Positions 11,484 through 23,506 of a stretch of 64,000 nucleotides of DNA are shown here, piece after piece. The notes beneath the pieces were generated by a model that was not told the DNA's origin, ran no database searches, and saw only the letters and a program-made list of their open reading frames with translations. How positions within the stretch are numbered: position 1 is the first letter of the stretch; every line of letters begins with the position of its first letter. This stretch comes from Hysterium pulicare CBS 123377 (lineage: Eukaryota; Ascomycota; Dothideomycetes; Hysteriales; Hysteriaceae), in the NCBI GenBank assembly GCA_000467715.1, contig AJFK01000324.1:62001-126000 (forward strand). The letters are read 5' to 3'. The translations under genes were made by a program, and so were the position numbers.

Positions 11484-13548
11484 ATGAAATACGTACTTGT
11501 CTCTGGAGGTTTGTTTGCGTTGTTCTTGACAGGATTGCCCGACATTGACATGTCTAGGTGTCATCTCCGGCGTGGGGAAAGGCATAATAGGTAAGCATGC
11601 ACCCGCCTCGAACTCGCGTTTGAGCCTCGGAAAGCTGACATTGACGCGTCAAAAGCCTCCTCCACCGGTCTCTTACTCAAGACGATTGGATTGAAGATAA
11701 GACTACCCACCGAACACGACGTTCCGGCTCCTTGCTGACAAGCCGAGCACGTCTCATCGATCAAGGTCGATCCATACCTCAATGTCGATGCGGGGACTAT
11801 GAACCCTAAGGAGTACGTGTCTTGGATCTTTCCGGAGTATGTGCAAGTCACTGATCGCGTCTAAGGCACGGTGAGGTGTTCGTCCTAAGCGATGGCGGTG
11901 AAGTCGATCTCGATCTGGGTAACTACGAACGTTACCTCAACATCACCTTGACACGCGAGAACAATATTACGACTGGGAAAATCTATCAACATGTGATCGA
12001 ACGGGAGAGGAAGGGTGACTATCTTGGCAAGACAGTCCAAGTCGTACCACACATTACGGACGCAATCCAAGATTGGATTGAGAAAGTTTCCCGGATACCG
12101 GTTGATGATACCAACGAAGTGCCGGATGTGTGCATAATCGAGCTTGGTGGCACGGTCGGTGACATTGAGAGCATGCCGTTCATCGAGGCTATGACTCAGT
12201 TGCGACGGAGAGCAGGGAAGAATAATTTCCTGCAGATCCATGTCTCGTACGTCCCTGTAATCAACGGGGAGCAGAAGACGAAGCCTACCCAACAAGCTAT
12301 CAAAGCTGTACGGAGCGCAGGTCTCATTCCAGATTTGGTATGTGACGAAACATATTTACTGTCACCAAAACTGACACTGCGAAGATTGCTTGTCGTTGCG
12401 AACGAGATCTGGAGCCCAGTGCCGTCGACAAAATAGCCCACTTCTGTCAAGTGGACGTCGACCAAGTCGTTGTCGTCCGTGATATGCCCTCAATTTACCA
12501 AGTTCCCCTTCTTCTCGAACAGCAAGGCCTGGTTAACTCCCTACGAAATATCCTCAACCTCTCCTCACTGCCCATATCTCCCGCGCTAGTCACAAAAGGT
12601 CACCGAACCTGGGCCCAATGGAAATCACTCACAGCAACCGAAAACCACTTTTTCGAGACCGTGACCATTGTCCTGGTAGGCAAATATATTGAACTCCACG
12701 ATTCTTATCTTTCCGTGATTAAGAGCCTAGAACACTCAGCCATGCGTTGCAGACGCAAACTCAATCTCATTTGGGTGGATGCAGAGCACCTCGAAGCATC
12801 TACACGCGGGAAAGACCCTGCCAAGTTTCACAAAGCCTGGCATGAGGTCTGCACAGCCGCAGGCATTCTTGTTCCTGGCGGTTTCGGCCTACGAGGCACA
12901 GAAGGTATGATCGCGGCTGCGAAATGGGCTCGTGAGAATGGTACGCCGTACTTGGGCATCTGCCTCGGTATGCAGATCGCCGTGATCGAATTCGCGCGTC
13001 ACTGCTGCGGAATCGAAGGCGCAACCTCAGAGGAGTTCAACGCGCAAGCTGATGATAAAATCATCATGTTCATGCCTGAGATTGACAAACGGACTATGGG
13101 CGCTACAATGCGCCTCGGTCTTCGCCCGACCCTTTTCCAGCCTGGCAGCGAGTGGAGTCGCTTGCGTGCTCTGTATGCGTCGAAAGAGGAGAACAAAGCG
13201 ATTTTAGAACGACATCGTCATCGGTATGAGGTCAATCCCGCCTACATCGAACGACTCGAAAAGGGCGGATTGTCGTTTGTTGGCAAGGACGATAAAGGAG
13301 AGCGGATGGAGATCATCGAGTTGAAGGATCACCCTTGGTTCGTTGGAGTTCAGTTTCATCCGGAGTATCTGAGTAGGGTCTTGGATCCGTCAAGACCCTA
13401 TCTCGGGTTCGTGGCGGCTAGTGCGGGATTGTTGAAACCGCTTACTGAGGATATGTTGAAGGAGGCGAAGGAGAAGTCTGTGGATGGGCTTGTGGATGGA
13501 GTTAATGGTGTCAGTATCAATGGCGATGAGAACGGAGCGTCGTTTTGA
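11484..13548 (+). CDS. URA7: CTP synthase
   Basis: Cytosolic enzyme making CTP from UTP, ATP and glutamine. Six exons fit in phase: 11484-11508, 11558-11590, 11656-11696, 11751-11812, 11866-12337 and 12385-13548, encoding 598 aa. The N-terminal amidoligase domain starts [20 protein letters not shown] and includes [14 protein letters not shown] and [13 protein letters not shown]. The C-terminal class I glutaminase domain has the nucleophile in GICLGMQ (Cys about 404) and the His-Glu pair in FHPEYLSR. Every intron has GT-AG ends except the third (11697-11750), which appears to be AT-AC. Across that junction the protein reads GLK then VSSIKVDPY, as expected for the family, and no GT-AG alternative gives a normal product. 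The very short 5' exons are typical of fungal CTP synthase genes. Confidence 0.95.
11697..11750 (+). other. probable AT-AC intron in the CTP synthase gene
   Basis: The 54-nt intervening segment begins ATAAGA and ends GAGCAC. A branch-site-like GCTGAC lies about 12 nt before the 3' border. Removing exactly this segment joins phase 0 to phase 0 and restores the conserved GLK-VSSIK junction. The donor looks like the usual GTAAGA with G1 changed to A, so it resembles the rare AT-AC introns removed by the major (U2) spliceosome rather than a U12 intron, which would start ATATCC. Confidence 0.72.
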
Positions 13549-13790
13549 GAAGTTGATATTCACGGAGTCTGGATGGCTTATTTAGAATGCTCTTTGTATA
13601 GTATTTGGTTTAAAGCATGGGTGATATGCAGGTCATGGAACCACACTGTCTATATATCTCACTCGCATAATGCATTTGATAGACTAGATCCATGGCTTCT
13701 TCTCTACCTATTCGATCTACGTCAATAATGTCATCGCATCTTTAAACCCCCGCTAACTCTATACTTCCAACGACACACGCCTCTCTCATC

Positions 13791-14895
13791 TCACCCCAAC
13801 TTCCACCGTCTCGCAATCTCAATCCCCTCGGCCAGCGTCCCTACCCTTGCATCAATCGCATACCCCTCCCCCTCCAGCTTCCGGCATTCGGCATACAGAT
13901 CTTTTAGCGGGACGGTGAAGCATTCGATGAATTCGTTGTCCTCGAGTTCGGGTTGCGGGTTTTGGTTTTCGGGGCGCGAGAGGTCGATGGTTAGGTGGAG
14001 CATGCGGAGGTTGGTATTGCAGAAGCCGGGGTCTGTTGGGATGGGTGGGGTGTTAGATTGGATAAGTGGAAGGGATTGAGGGCGTTGGTGATTGGGGGAG
14101 TACGTCTGAGGGGGAGGAGGTTGGGTTTTAGATGTATTATGAAAAAAAAGTGTGCGTGGGAAAGAATGGAGTGGGAAAACAGCCTGAGTGCAAAGAAGGA
14201 CTTGATGGGAGGGAGATTATCAAGTAGTGGGAGAAGCAGGTTCTAGATAGGAGAAGCATAGAGGTGTCAATGGTGTGCGAAGTGACTAGAACGAGGTTCG
14301 AAGAATAATGGTTAGTTGCTTCTTACCATTGAACATGATAGGGCTGACACTGAACCCATCCCCAACCAACTCTCCAACATACCCCGTCTCCTCTTTCAGC
14401 TCCCTGATAGCACATTGCTCTGCTGTCTCCCCGGCGTCAATGAGTCCTGCGGGTACTTCTATAACCGTAGCATCGACGGGTGGACGCCATTGCTTCTGGA
14501 GGAGAATGGAAGGTGGGGCTGAGGGTTTGGAGGGGTCTTGAAGGATAGCTACGATTCCAACGCCATCAATAAGAGAGCCTTTAGGGCGTGTCAGACGTTC
14601 GGCGGATTCCCAGGTGCGGGTTGCGCCTTGGGGGTCCGTGTATGTGGTTCTGGGTTGAGGTCAGCTATAAAGCGACGTGAAGAGTTTCTACAGTCGGCCG
14701 AAATTTCTTGTCTTTAAAAGGCATCACTGGAACATAGTAAGAAATGAATGATGGCTTACTTTACTAGGGTTGCCCAACGAGCGTCTTTGTGGTCCTGAAC
14801 GGTATCAGGACTATCGTCTTATGGTTGGAGGTTGCAGAGTAAGAACTGACCAATGGCTCTGTAGCGATCACTTCTGATTTATTCGAGGCAGGCAT
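13791..14895 (-). CDS. Nudix hydrolase, ADP-sugar pyrophosphatase type
   Basis: Probable ADP-ribose/ADP-sugar diphosphatase of the NUDT5/Ysa1 group. Exons 14895-14851, 14794-14760, 14649-14327 and 14032-13791 give 214 aa. The start follows an uninterrupted short first exon (MPASNKSEVIATEPL). The Nudix box lies at about 95-117: GLIDAGETAEQCAI followed by RELKEETGYVG, matching G-x5-E-x7-REUxEExGU. The preceding VEV-PAGLI context and the C-terminal ECFTVPLKDL segment are typical of ADP-ribose hydrolases. The last intron (about 294 nt) is long for this window and is pyrimidine-rich on the coding strand. The gene converges on CTP synthase, with 242 nt between stop codons. Confidence 0.85.
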
Positions 14896-17334
14896 AGTTG
14901 ATCTGGTGAATGGCTAAGGATATTTGAAGTTGGTGGCTTGAGGGAATAGTATTGTGACCGTTGTTTGGCGGCCAGAGCCGTGCAGTGCTTCGTTAGTGGG
15001 GCAATGATGCAAACCATCGTGAGGACTCTCGCCAAGAAGTTTGACTGGATTAGTGTCGGCTTGAAAATGATAGGTCAAACAAGAATCTTGATATTGTGGT
15101 ATTGAAGGCGAGACGCCCTCATCTCTGAATCAACAGTGACTGATATCGAAGAGAACATGGAGAATCAGACCTCCTAAAACCTCAAGGGGCTGCCCTACTC
15201 CAGGAGAAACTTCTCATGCGCACTCCCCCCAGAGGAAGAAATGAGGAGAAAGGACCCCTTGAACCGTGGCAAAAATAGAGCATTGCTACGACCAGTTGAG
15301 TCTGGTATTTCGGCTGGAATGGGTATATCAAGAAGGAAACTAGGCCACTCTAGATGTATTGGAGGAAGTTCGGCAATAGCTGGGATGCTTCTTGACTCAA
15401 TAGCCTCACAAGCTACCTGCCCTACGACCAAGCGTCGCTTAGCGCTTATGAGCCATCCATACATAGCAGCCGAGGTTGGCAACGTGACGTGGTAACAATT
15501 GTCAATGTTTCCACCGTTCCAGATGTCTACATGGCGCTGGCGCATAGAGTACCGCCGACTACCAGAGCGATGCGATTCTGGAAAGGGCGGTTAGAGTTCA
15601 ACCGGCTCTCAACCGCGGGGAACACAGCATCTCGCCAGTGCTTCTACCGGCCTTGAATAGCGAAGCTTTCTGGTAGACGTCGGGCTGCTTGGCCCCGTCA
15701 CAAGTAGGTTTGTGGCATGAGTATACCATGCGAGTTTGTGGCCATACGAGTCGGGTGCGCGTGTTCGATGGGATACGAAAACATGCCATGCTACTGGAAA
15801 GGATCAATACGAGTGTCGCGCGTCGCCTGAAAGAGAGAATATGCGGTTTGCCATGAGGGTTCGTGTCATTGTGATACCGAGCTGTCAGACTTATTTCAGA
15901 CGAGTGCTGTGAAACATGAAAACACTCTGCAGTTTGCCTGCATGCAGCGGTGTCACTTCACTGTCCTTCACTGTCGACGGCCGGGGCGGGATGTTGAAAG
16001 CCACGACGCTTCGGGCGAGGTCGAAGTTTGTTAGCTCTTCATGAAGCAATCCACCGCTGGATAAGTCGGCAGTTGAGGGCAAAACTAGAGGTTGCTATTA
16101 CTCAATCGTTGAGAGTGCAGTCAGGCAGCCTCAGACAAGTCCACTTAATCAGCATGTCTAGCAGCCATCTCCTATTCGGATTTGCGGAGTGCTGCGACTT
16201 CGACGCTCGTGTTGACGCCCCTGCCAAGACGACATGCACGGCGTCGGCGAGGGCTTGCCGCGCCTTCCCTGTTCCTGTGATTCCCCGCATGGAACAGCCC
16301 CCTGATGCACGACGAATCACCTCCGATTCCCGTTTTCAATGCAGCCCGTCTCGCCGTCTCATTGGTGTCGAGAGCCTTGCCTTCTCTCTCGCAGCATCGC
16401 GACAAGACTGCATCCCTGGATCCCAAATGGTCGCTCCTCAGCGCCAGCCAGCTTGCTCTCCATCAACCACCTGCGGAATCCGGTCAATGATGGCTGACGG
16501 GATGGGGGGCCAATTTCAAATGACCTGTTGGTAGTGACACACCATCTTTATGCCCTTTCGACATTACTCTTACGCGGCCATATCATCCTGCCGTTGTGGA
16601 GCTGCCCTGCGGCGTCGTCTAGCGGATTGTCACTCGCCTTGTCTTACCCGGAAGGAGGTTGGGCACTGCTCCAGATCACGACGGCTCGTCGTAGCTCGAC
16701 CCGTTAGGGACATTCACTAACTCTGCTTGGTCTCCAAAGCTCGTTGACCACGTTTAGAACTGGCTCGCTTGCTCGATGGTGCAGGAGCCAAGTCCCGTAC
16801 CGCTTTGGGGATCTCGAGTCCCAGAATATGGCGTGCCCGAGGGTGTGGAAAGGCGCCGTGAGTGGTCTGCGCGTCGGACTCTCTAAGCTTTCTTCTTTGC
16901 CCAAGCCGCTCGTGTTTCTCCTCGCACTTCTTTGTCCTTCCTTCATCCTCCGTATCTGTCCTCGTTGTTCCGTACGAGCAGTCTTTCCTTCAAGCTGTGT
17001 GGGCTTCCACACGTCCTTTCGTTTTGCGTTGTCATCTATTGCTACCTCACGTTTTGACAAGGTCATAACAGCACCGAATCCTGGGCTTAATTCATATATA
17101 TCCGGAAGCCAACAGGGTTACACAATCTGCTTGCGCACAACACTTCGAGATACCCCGATATCCCATCCTATCCTCCCGGTCAAGCGTCTGCTGGGATATA
17201 CCTATCATTGGCTTGCAGCATTCACACCTGTGGCATCCTACCGATCAACGTTCTTTTCGAGCCAATTCTACCAGCGCGCGGGTAGCTCTATTCTTTCGAT
17301 ATCTGAGCACCGATAAAACCTTCACTTCTTCAAA
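14896..17334. other. 2.4-kb intergenic stretch with CT-rich leader
   Basis: No gene is recognised. A minus-strand frame of 116 codons (15195-15545) has no known domain. The final part, about 16.7-17.33 kb, is pyrimidine-rich and stop-poor and is best read as the promoter and long 5' leader of the membrane-protein gene that follows. Confidence 0.4.
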
Positions 17335-18882
17335 ATGGGTTGGTTTGGGTCTATGGGCTTGGCCTACAAGTATTTGTAAGTCCTCATCCTCGGTTAGGAA
17401 GGTGCCTGGAACTGACATGGATAGCTTGGTCTTTGCTATACTTTTGCTTGCAACGATTGGAGCCGGCCTCGCAAAGGTTGTATATGATCGGAAGAAGTAT
17501 GTGCAGTCAGGTTTGCATTTCGACTGAAGTATACTGACTGGCTACCCAGGTTGAAGAAGCTCACAAAGCTCGAAGAGGGGACGGCCAGTCTTAGGGAAGA
17601 TCAAGTGGAACTCAATGCGCGGGAGAAGGATGAAGGAGATCTTTTTGGTGTCAGGGCCCTCGAGGCTGGCTACTTCGCGGGAATTCCCCAATCCCGTCCA
17701 TCCTCAGCAGCTGGTTCATATACGGGAACACCTTCTTTGAGCTCAAATACTCTTATTGGAAGCTTGGCCTCTCCTAAGATCACGACGCATTCGCCTGGAA
17801 GCAGTGTAACAAGTCTTCCCTTGGCCCACACGAACGGACGTAATTGTGCGGACCCATCCTCAGCGCTGCTTTCTTCAGGAAACTCGCCTCCTCGAAGGAA
17901 GTCCCCTCCCACTATCAAGCTACGGCCGTCGGAAGCAGAAATTAGTGGAAGAATAAACCACAGTGCTTCTGTGAATATGAATCTCATGGTACCCCCGTCT
18001 CCCGTACTTGCCCAAGGAGCCAAGCCCCAGCACTTCAGTGGTGGGTCGGACGATGAAAGCGACGGTCATCTCACTCCCCGATCATTATCGCCCCGATCAC
18101 CAACATTCCCGCCCGCCGATCGATCTAAGCCAGATCATTACGCTCCTTCAGCGCCTCAGATTCCGATGCCCGAGGGTCTACGCGTATCAGTCCGGTCTAT
18201 TTCAACCCCAGAGAATCCAGGTGCAGGTGCCAAATCCCAAGCCGCGTCATTCGACGACCGTTCTCCCAATAACAGCACACCACCATCTCCCGGACCACCT
18301 CCCAAGATCCAAGTCCCATCGATACCCTTCGAGAACAACCGGGATGCGCCTCGCTCTCAGTTCCCTGCCTACCCTGAGAGGCAGGCATCACTTCCTGGCA
18401 ATGGACCAAAAGCGAGCAACGACATTCAAGCCTTGCAACCGAAGACATATCAACCCTCCCACCAGCGGGATATGAGCGATGCCAGCAGCTTGTACAGCCA
18501 GGAAAACAGAAAATCCATGCTCCAGCGGAATCGATCTGACTCGTCGGAATCCGATTTCTCCTTTAATTACTCCATTCCCCAGCATTCAAAGCAAAACTCA
18601 GCATCCCTCTCTGCCGGATCGCGCGAACAGAGCCGCCGACCAAGTGGAGCAAGTTCCCTCGCTCCAAGCTCTGCGACAACCACTACCGACGCCCAGGACC
18701 CCCGATTCAGCGAGTTCTATGATTCCTACTTCCGCCAATCGCAATATGGTGTGGCCCAAAAGAGTGAAGCACCGAAGCGTCCGAATCAGCTCAACATGAC
18801 ACAAGCCACCATCGTCGAAGTACCGTCTCCATTGCCTTCTCCAGCGGTTGGCCAAGGCCCTCAGCTCGGCATGGCCTTGTAG
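17335..18882 (+). CDS. single-pass membrane protein with long disordered tail
   Basis: Not recognised as a named family. Exons 17335-17375, 17425-17496 and 17550-18882 give 481 aa with two in-phase GT-AG introns. The N-terminus is a short MGWFGSMGLAYKY followed by one strong hydrophobic helix (LVFAILLLATIGAGLAKVVY, about residues 15-34) and a basic stop-transfer stretch DRKKLKKLTK, so a type III/signal-anchor topology with a cytosolic tail is likely. A short charged helix (EEGTASLREDQVELNAREKDE) follows. The rest is Ser/Pro-rich low-complexity sequence with many SP and TP sites, consistent with heavy phosphorylation. The start codon sits in a good context (CAAAATGG). Function unknown. Confidence 0.75.
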
Positions 18883-19659
18883 TTGGTAACTTCGGCTTGA
18901 TGTATAGGATCCTCCATGTTTTGGCACAGCGGACGGCGTTTCTGGGAGCATTATCTTCGGCATTTGATTGCGCATCTTGATTGCATTTTCTTGAAGGAAA
19001 AACAAAGACATGGCCATGTTGTGCTCTTTGGGTTTGGATATAAGGCCGGCTATGGCGACTTGGAGACTTGGATTCCGTGGGTTGGGGAACTGTACGCTCA
19101 CGCATAATGTATAAATTTCTAGTCATGCGGCTCTCAAAAGGATCTCCAAAAGGCATTTTTCACCGTCATTACAGGCCGGCATGGCGCAACATAAAATCTA
19201 AGGAAACACCTAACTTACATTCTTAAATCAACGAACTTTTAACTTCGACCCTGTTTCTGACCTGCATGCATAAAGATATATGAACTGAGTACAGTTACGC
19301 TGTGCATTGTTGAATTAAGGATGTAAGATGGGCGTAGAAGTGCGGAAGGGTGACACCAAGTTCACGTGTTGGTGGCACCACAGCTTCTTGCCCCTGACAG
19401 ATTGATCTCCCGCCGCCGCGCCCGGACCCACCGACGGCCTTCGATGAACCCTACATTTCTATCGCTTCTGGGACCACCCAATCACCAATTCCACATGAAT
19501 TAAATTTCCCAATCGCCCACCCACGGCTTCACCTTTCCCTTTGCCTGGTTCCGCCCTATCTCCTCGCGTCTGTCATTATATTCGTCTTTGCAGCAAACGA
19601 ATGCGCTCACTTTCAACCCGATAAATCAGTCTTTACACCCTGTCGCCTCCGTCTCCGCA
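18883..19659. other. intergenic region before squalene epoxidase
   Basis: No gene seen. It should contain the 3' end of the membrane-protein gene and the promoter of the squalene epoxidase gene; the last 200 nt are C/T-rich as in other leaders here. Confidence 0.4.
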
Positions 19660-21436
19660 ATGCCCATGATTCTTGATTCTCCCTCCGCCTCCTCGAGCGC
19701 CTCCTTCGAAGACATATCAACTCCACACGACGAACGCGAGGTACGTAGGCGAGTGCATCATGAAGCGGATATAGTCATTGTGGGCGCGGGGATCGTGGGT
19801 TGTGCTGCTGCAGTGGCGTTTGGCAGACAAGGAAGGAGCGTGATTCTATTAGAGAAGAGCTTGAAGGAGCCGGATCGGATTGTTGGGGAATTGTTGCAAC
19901 CGGGTGGAGTGAAGGCTTTGGAGAAGTTGGGTTTGAGAGGTGGGTGCTATTTCTCATGCGATCTTGGGACTGTTGGGAGCAATGCGCCGGGAATTGAAGG
20001 GACATATGCTCGAATGGCTGCACTACGACCCCCAATGTGCTTCTTCTACAACTTTATTTCCGTATCTACTGCACTACATCTACTGACACCTTCAACATCC
20101 AGAGTGTCTTGAAGGTATCGACGCAATACCTTGCCACGGATACCAAGTTTCCTTTTACGACGAACCTGTACAGATCCCGTACCCTGAAGATGCAGACCAC
20201 ACACCAGGAAAACGGCCAGAAGGACGATCATTCCATCATGGCCGCTTCATTCAGAAACTACGGGCTGCCGCTATGACCACACCCAATGTCACAGTAATTG
20301 AAACAACCGTGACGGACATAGTGAAGAACGGATGGACAGGGCAGATACTAGGTGTTGAGTGCACAACAAGGACGGAGAAGGATTATGTGAGTAACTGCAT
20401 GGGCTGTTCTGTCCAATTCGAACTTTGCAAGGATCGCATTCTGATAATGAGATTGCTGTATAGTACTTCGGCGCCCTGACAATTGTCTCCGACGGCTACA
20501 ACAGCAAATTTCGCAAGGACTACCTGTCCCGCACTCCCGCCGTACGTTCCAAATTCTGGGGTTTAGAGCTAATAGACGCCAAACTTCCAATGCCAAACCA
20601 CGGCCATGTATTCTTATACAACGGGCCTCCCATCCTCGTCTACCAGATCGGAACACACGAAACACGAATATTGATAGATGTGCCTGAGAATCTGCCTTCA
20701 GCATCGGTCGCGAACGGAGGCGTGAAGGGACACATGGAGAACGTGGTGGTGAAAGCGCTACCGGAGTGTCTGCGACCAAGTTTCAAAGACGCATTGGAGA
20801 GAGGAAAGTTAAGGAGCATGCCAAATTCCTTTCTACCTCCCTCTATCCAAAAACACTCGGGTTTGATTATATTGGGCGACGCGATGAATATGCGACACCC
20901 GCTTACCGGAGGCGGTATGACCGTGGCATTTAGCGACGTTGTGCTTTTATCAGAGTTGCTAAATCCGGAGGACGTACCCGCACTGGAAAATACCAAGGCC
21001 GTATTAAAGCAGATGAGACGGTTTCACTGGCGACGGAAAAACGGAACAAGTGTCATTAATATTTTGGCGATGGCGCTCTATGCTCTTTTTGCAGCTGACG
21101 GTATATCTACCTCTCCCTCTCCTCCTGCCACCATTTCTCCAGCAATTGACAATTCCTCCAGATCAAAACCTCAAGTCTCTCCAATTGGGCTGCTTCCGCT
21201 ACTTCCAACTCGGTGGTGCCTGCGTCGACGAGCCCGCCGGCCTTCTCGCGGGAATCATCCGCCACCCCCTCGTCCTCATCTATCACTTCTTTGCTGTGGC
21301 TTTCTACGCCATTTGGTTGCGCATATGTGCCGCACCGTTGCTGCTGAAACCTTTTGCGGCTATTGGGGGCGTGAGCGTGTTTTGGACGGCTGTGGTCGTC
21401 ATTGGACCGTATATTCTGAGTGAGATGAGGTGGTAA
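19660..21436 (+). CDS. erg1: squalene epoxidase (squalene monooxygenase)
   Basis: FAD-dependent ER-membrane enzyme converting squalene to 2,3-oxidosqualene in ergosterol synthesis; target of allylamine antifungals. Exons 19660-19939, 20103-20386, 20464-21100 and 21162-21436 give 491 aa, all phases agreeing. The dinucleotide-binding motif VIVGAGIVGCAAAVAFGRQG lies near residue 40, followed by the family motif GELLQPGGV. The second FAD motif ILGDAMNMRHPLTGGGM and the C-terminal hydrophobic helices (LVLIYHFFAVAFYAIWL and a final VFWTAVVVIGPYIL) complete the fold. The frame is open 24 codons upstream to 19588, but the second methionine at 19660 or the next at 19666 is the likelier start. The first intron is long (161 nt). 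Confidence 0.93.
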
Positions 21437-22220
21437 TGATCGTTTCGGGAGGGCACTTTGGAGTGTGGCTGTAGTTGGGATGGTTAATGGTATTCAAGGG
21501 ATGTAGATAGATGATAATGTAGTGTATAATATGTAATTCTATGACCGAGCTTGGTGGACAAGCTAATGCTGGCATTTACAGATTTCTACTGGAACCTCTT
21601 CACGATGGGCTCGGGGTATATTCAGCTTATCTCCTATTAAGGGAGAAGACTATAAGGAACAAAATGGCACGAGCCATATATTCTACCTTTAATATCACTC
21701 ACTCTTGTCCCATTGGCACTTGTTGTCATCGTTTCAGTTATGAGAACACTTCATGCAATCTTTATTCACTACTTTTCTCACCGTGGGACCTGCAGTCTCT
21801 TCATGTTAGCAGCATGCCAACACCAATCTCGGAGCTGATGTACGCAACAAATCAAGTCACTCCTAATCGGCTTCCAAGTTTGCGTTCTCGCGAAGAAGAG
21901 TAAGGTGCCTGCAAACATTGTGTGACAAAGAACTCGCACGTGCTCACTAGGCTGTTGATGTGACTGTTCAAGGACAAAGAGAATGAGCAGCTATCTTGCA
22001 AGCCACTCACTCCGTTCACGATACAGGTCTTACAAAGAAAGTGTACTTCACGACGATGACTGGGCATATAATGACCATCATCGAGAATTGGGATTTCTTC
22101 CACGGCTCTTTGCATTAGCTTCTTGAACGCTCTACAAAGTATCAGAGACACCAACCAACCAACCAACCAAACCTAAAGCACCAGAACCAAATCCCCAGCA
22201 ACAACAAAGAAGCAACCAAC
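21437..22220. other. intergenic region with CCAA repeat
   Basis: No gene recognised; a 120-codon plus-strand frame at 21541-21903 lacks any domain. The end of the interval is the leader of the 226-aa gene and carries a short tetranucleotide repeat. Confidence 0.4.
22150..22171. repeat. (CCAA)n short tandem repeat
   Basis: Five consecutive CCAA/ACCA units lie some 50-70 nt upstream of the start codon at 22221, in the presumed 5' leader. Confidence 0.75.
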
Positions 22221-22901
22221 ATGAGCAAGCCCCAACCCCCAAACCCAACTCCCAACCCCCTCCTCCCCCCCTCCTCCACCCTCATTCAAACCCTACGCTC
22301 AACCTCCCGCGACCCCTACGCTCTAGGCCAGATCTGCGCCGTTCTCCTAAACCTGATCCCCACCCTCGTAAACAGGCATCTCGAGCACGGCGCCGAATAC
22401 AATAACAGTACCAAGACAGAGGATTACATGGGCAGCGCGAGTTCTCCCGCGCTGTTCGCGAATCTAGACCCGGAAGTAAGACAGCGTGTCTACCTGAGTT
22501 CGTTCATCCAAGCCGTGGATAGCAATTTAAGTACGTGGCGGAAGCGGGACGGGGTTGTAGAAGCTTTTCCAGATGAGCTGGCGGCTCGTCTCGATCGGAA
22601 ACAGCGGGCGGGTTGGCGGAGGTGTAGAGAGCGGTATCTAAGTGAGTTGAAGGGTATGGTTGTGGTTATGGTGGTGGAGAGTCTTTATGATGAGTTGTTT
22701 GCGTATCATGAGGAGGCGAATCGGAGGTTTAATAGGGGGTTTGATAGGGGGTGGTGTGGACGAGAGGTGTTTCGGAGGGAGGAGTATCCGGGGAAGAGTA
22801 TGGCGTTGGAGAGTAGAGGGGGGGAGTGGGAGGAGTGGTTGAGGGTTGAGGTTGAGGAGCAGGTGAAGAGGAATTGGAGGATGGAGGAGAGGGGGACATG
22901 A
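22221..22901 (+). CDS. hypothetical 226-aa protein
   Basis: Single-exon open frame of 226 codons starting at ATG 22221 after an A-rich leader (CCAACATG). Not recognised. After a Pro-rich N-terminus it is mostly predicted helix, with DLDPEVRQRVYLSSFIQAV, then a charged segment (RLDRKQRAGWRRCRERY) and a short hydrophobic run (MVVVMVVESLYDELF). The last third is Glu/Arg/Trp/Gly-rich. Coding-strand composition changes sharply, from C-rich in the first 100 nt to G-rich in the last 250 nt, unlike the neighbours. It may be a lineage-restricted gene; an open frame kept by composition alone cannot be excluded. Confidence 0.5.
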   Translation: MSKPQPPNPTPNPLLPPSSTLIQTLRSTSRDPYALGQICAVLLNLIPTLVNRHLEHGAEYNNSTKTEDYMGSASSPALFANLDPEVRQRVYLSSFIQAVDSNLSTWRKRDGVVEAFPDELAARLDRKQRAGWRRCRERYLSELKGMVVVMVVESLYDELFAYHEEANRRFNRGFDRGWCGREVFRREEYPGKSMALESRGGEWEEWLRVEVEEQVKRNWRMEERGT

Positions 22902-23506
22902 GAGAAGTAGAAGGGATATAAGAGATGTTTGGAGTTCTGCTTCGTTTACATGTCCTTGGACTTAGCTGGATGAGGACGGGAATTGCACACAGGCTTAGGG
23001 GAGGGTAGAAATCTCTTATACCTAATTCGAAAAGGACTTCGTAGTTCTTTCTTACGCGTTGGGCTCTACCAAACTTGTCTTCGTAGTTCTTTCAGGATCC
23101 CCCCTATCGAGTGCTCGCCCGTGAATAGGAAGTTCGGGGAGGGAATCCTCTTCATGATGAGTGCAGAACAAACGGCAGAGCAGGTAATTGGAAGTCAACT
23201 TCAAGTTGATCATTCGAATTCATCTATTGGGCTCAAAGGTTAATTGCAACAAAATAATTCCCTGACTGTCGTATTGTTGATACTTAGGTCGTCAGGGTGC
23301 AGCAGCGGGGAAGGGCTGTGCATTGATGCGCCAAGATTGACGAACAAGCCCTGTCGATGAAACACCACAGCAAGCCAAAGTTTCAACCCGTAGAAGCTGG
23401 CCTGGTCTCTAACTTCACCCTCGCACTGCCCTCACCACTGTGCGAGAAACTCCTACTGAGCTTCTATTATTATTACAGCTGTAACCTTTCCATTGTATGA
23501 GTACAG
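22902..23506. other. intergenic region before coronin
   Basis: No gene seen. Presumed 3' end of the 226-aa gene and promoter of the coronin gene. Confidence 0.4.

Noticed and set aside
15195-15545. 116-codon minus-strand frame with ATG
   Set aside because: No recognisable domain, no neighbouring exons and no distinct coding character; may be chance.
16744-17316. 190-codon plus-strand frame just before the membrane-protein gene
   Set aside because: Sequence is CT-rich leader; the translation is low-complexity Ser/Leu/Phe-rich and better explained as 5' UTR.
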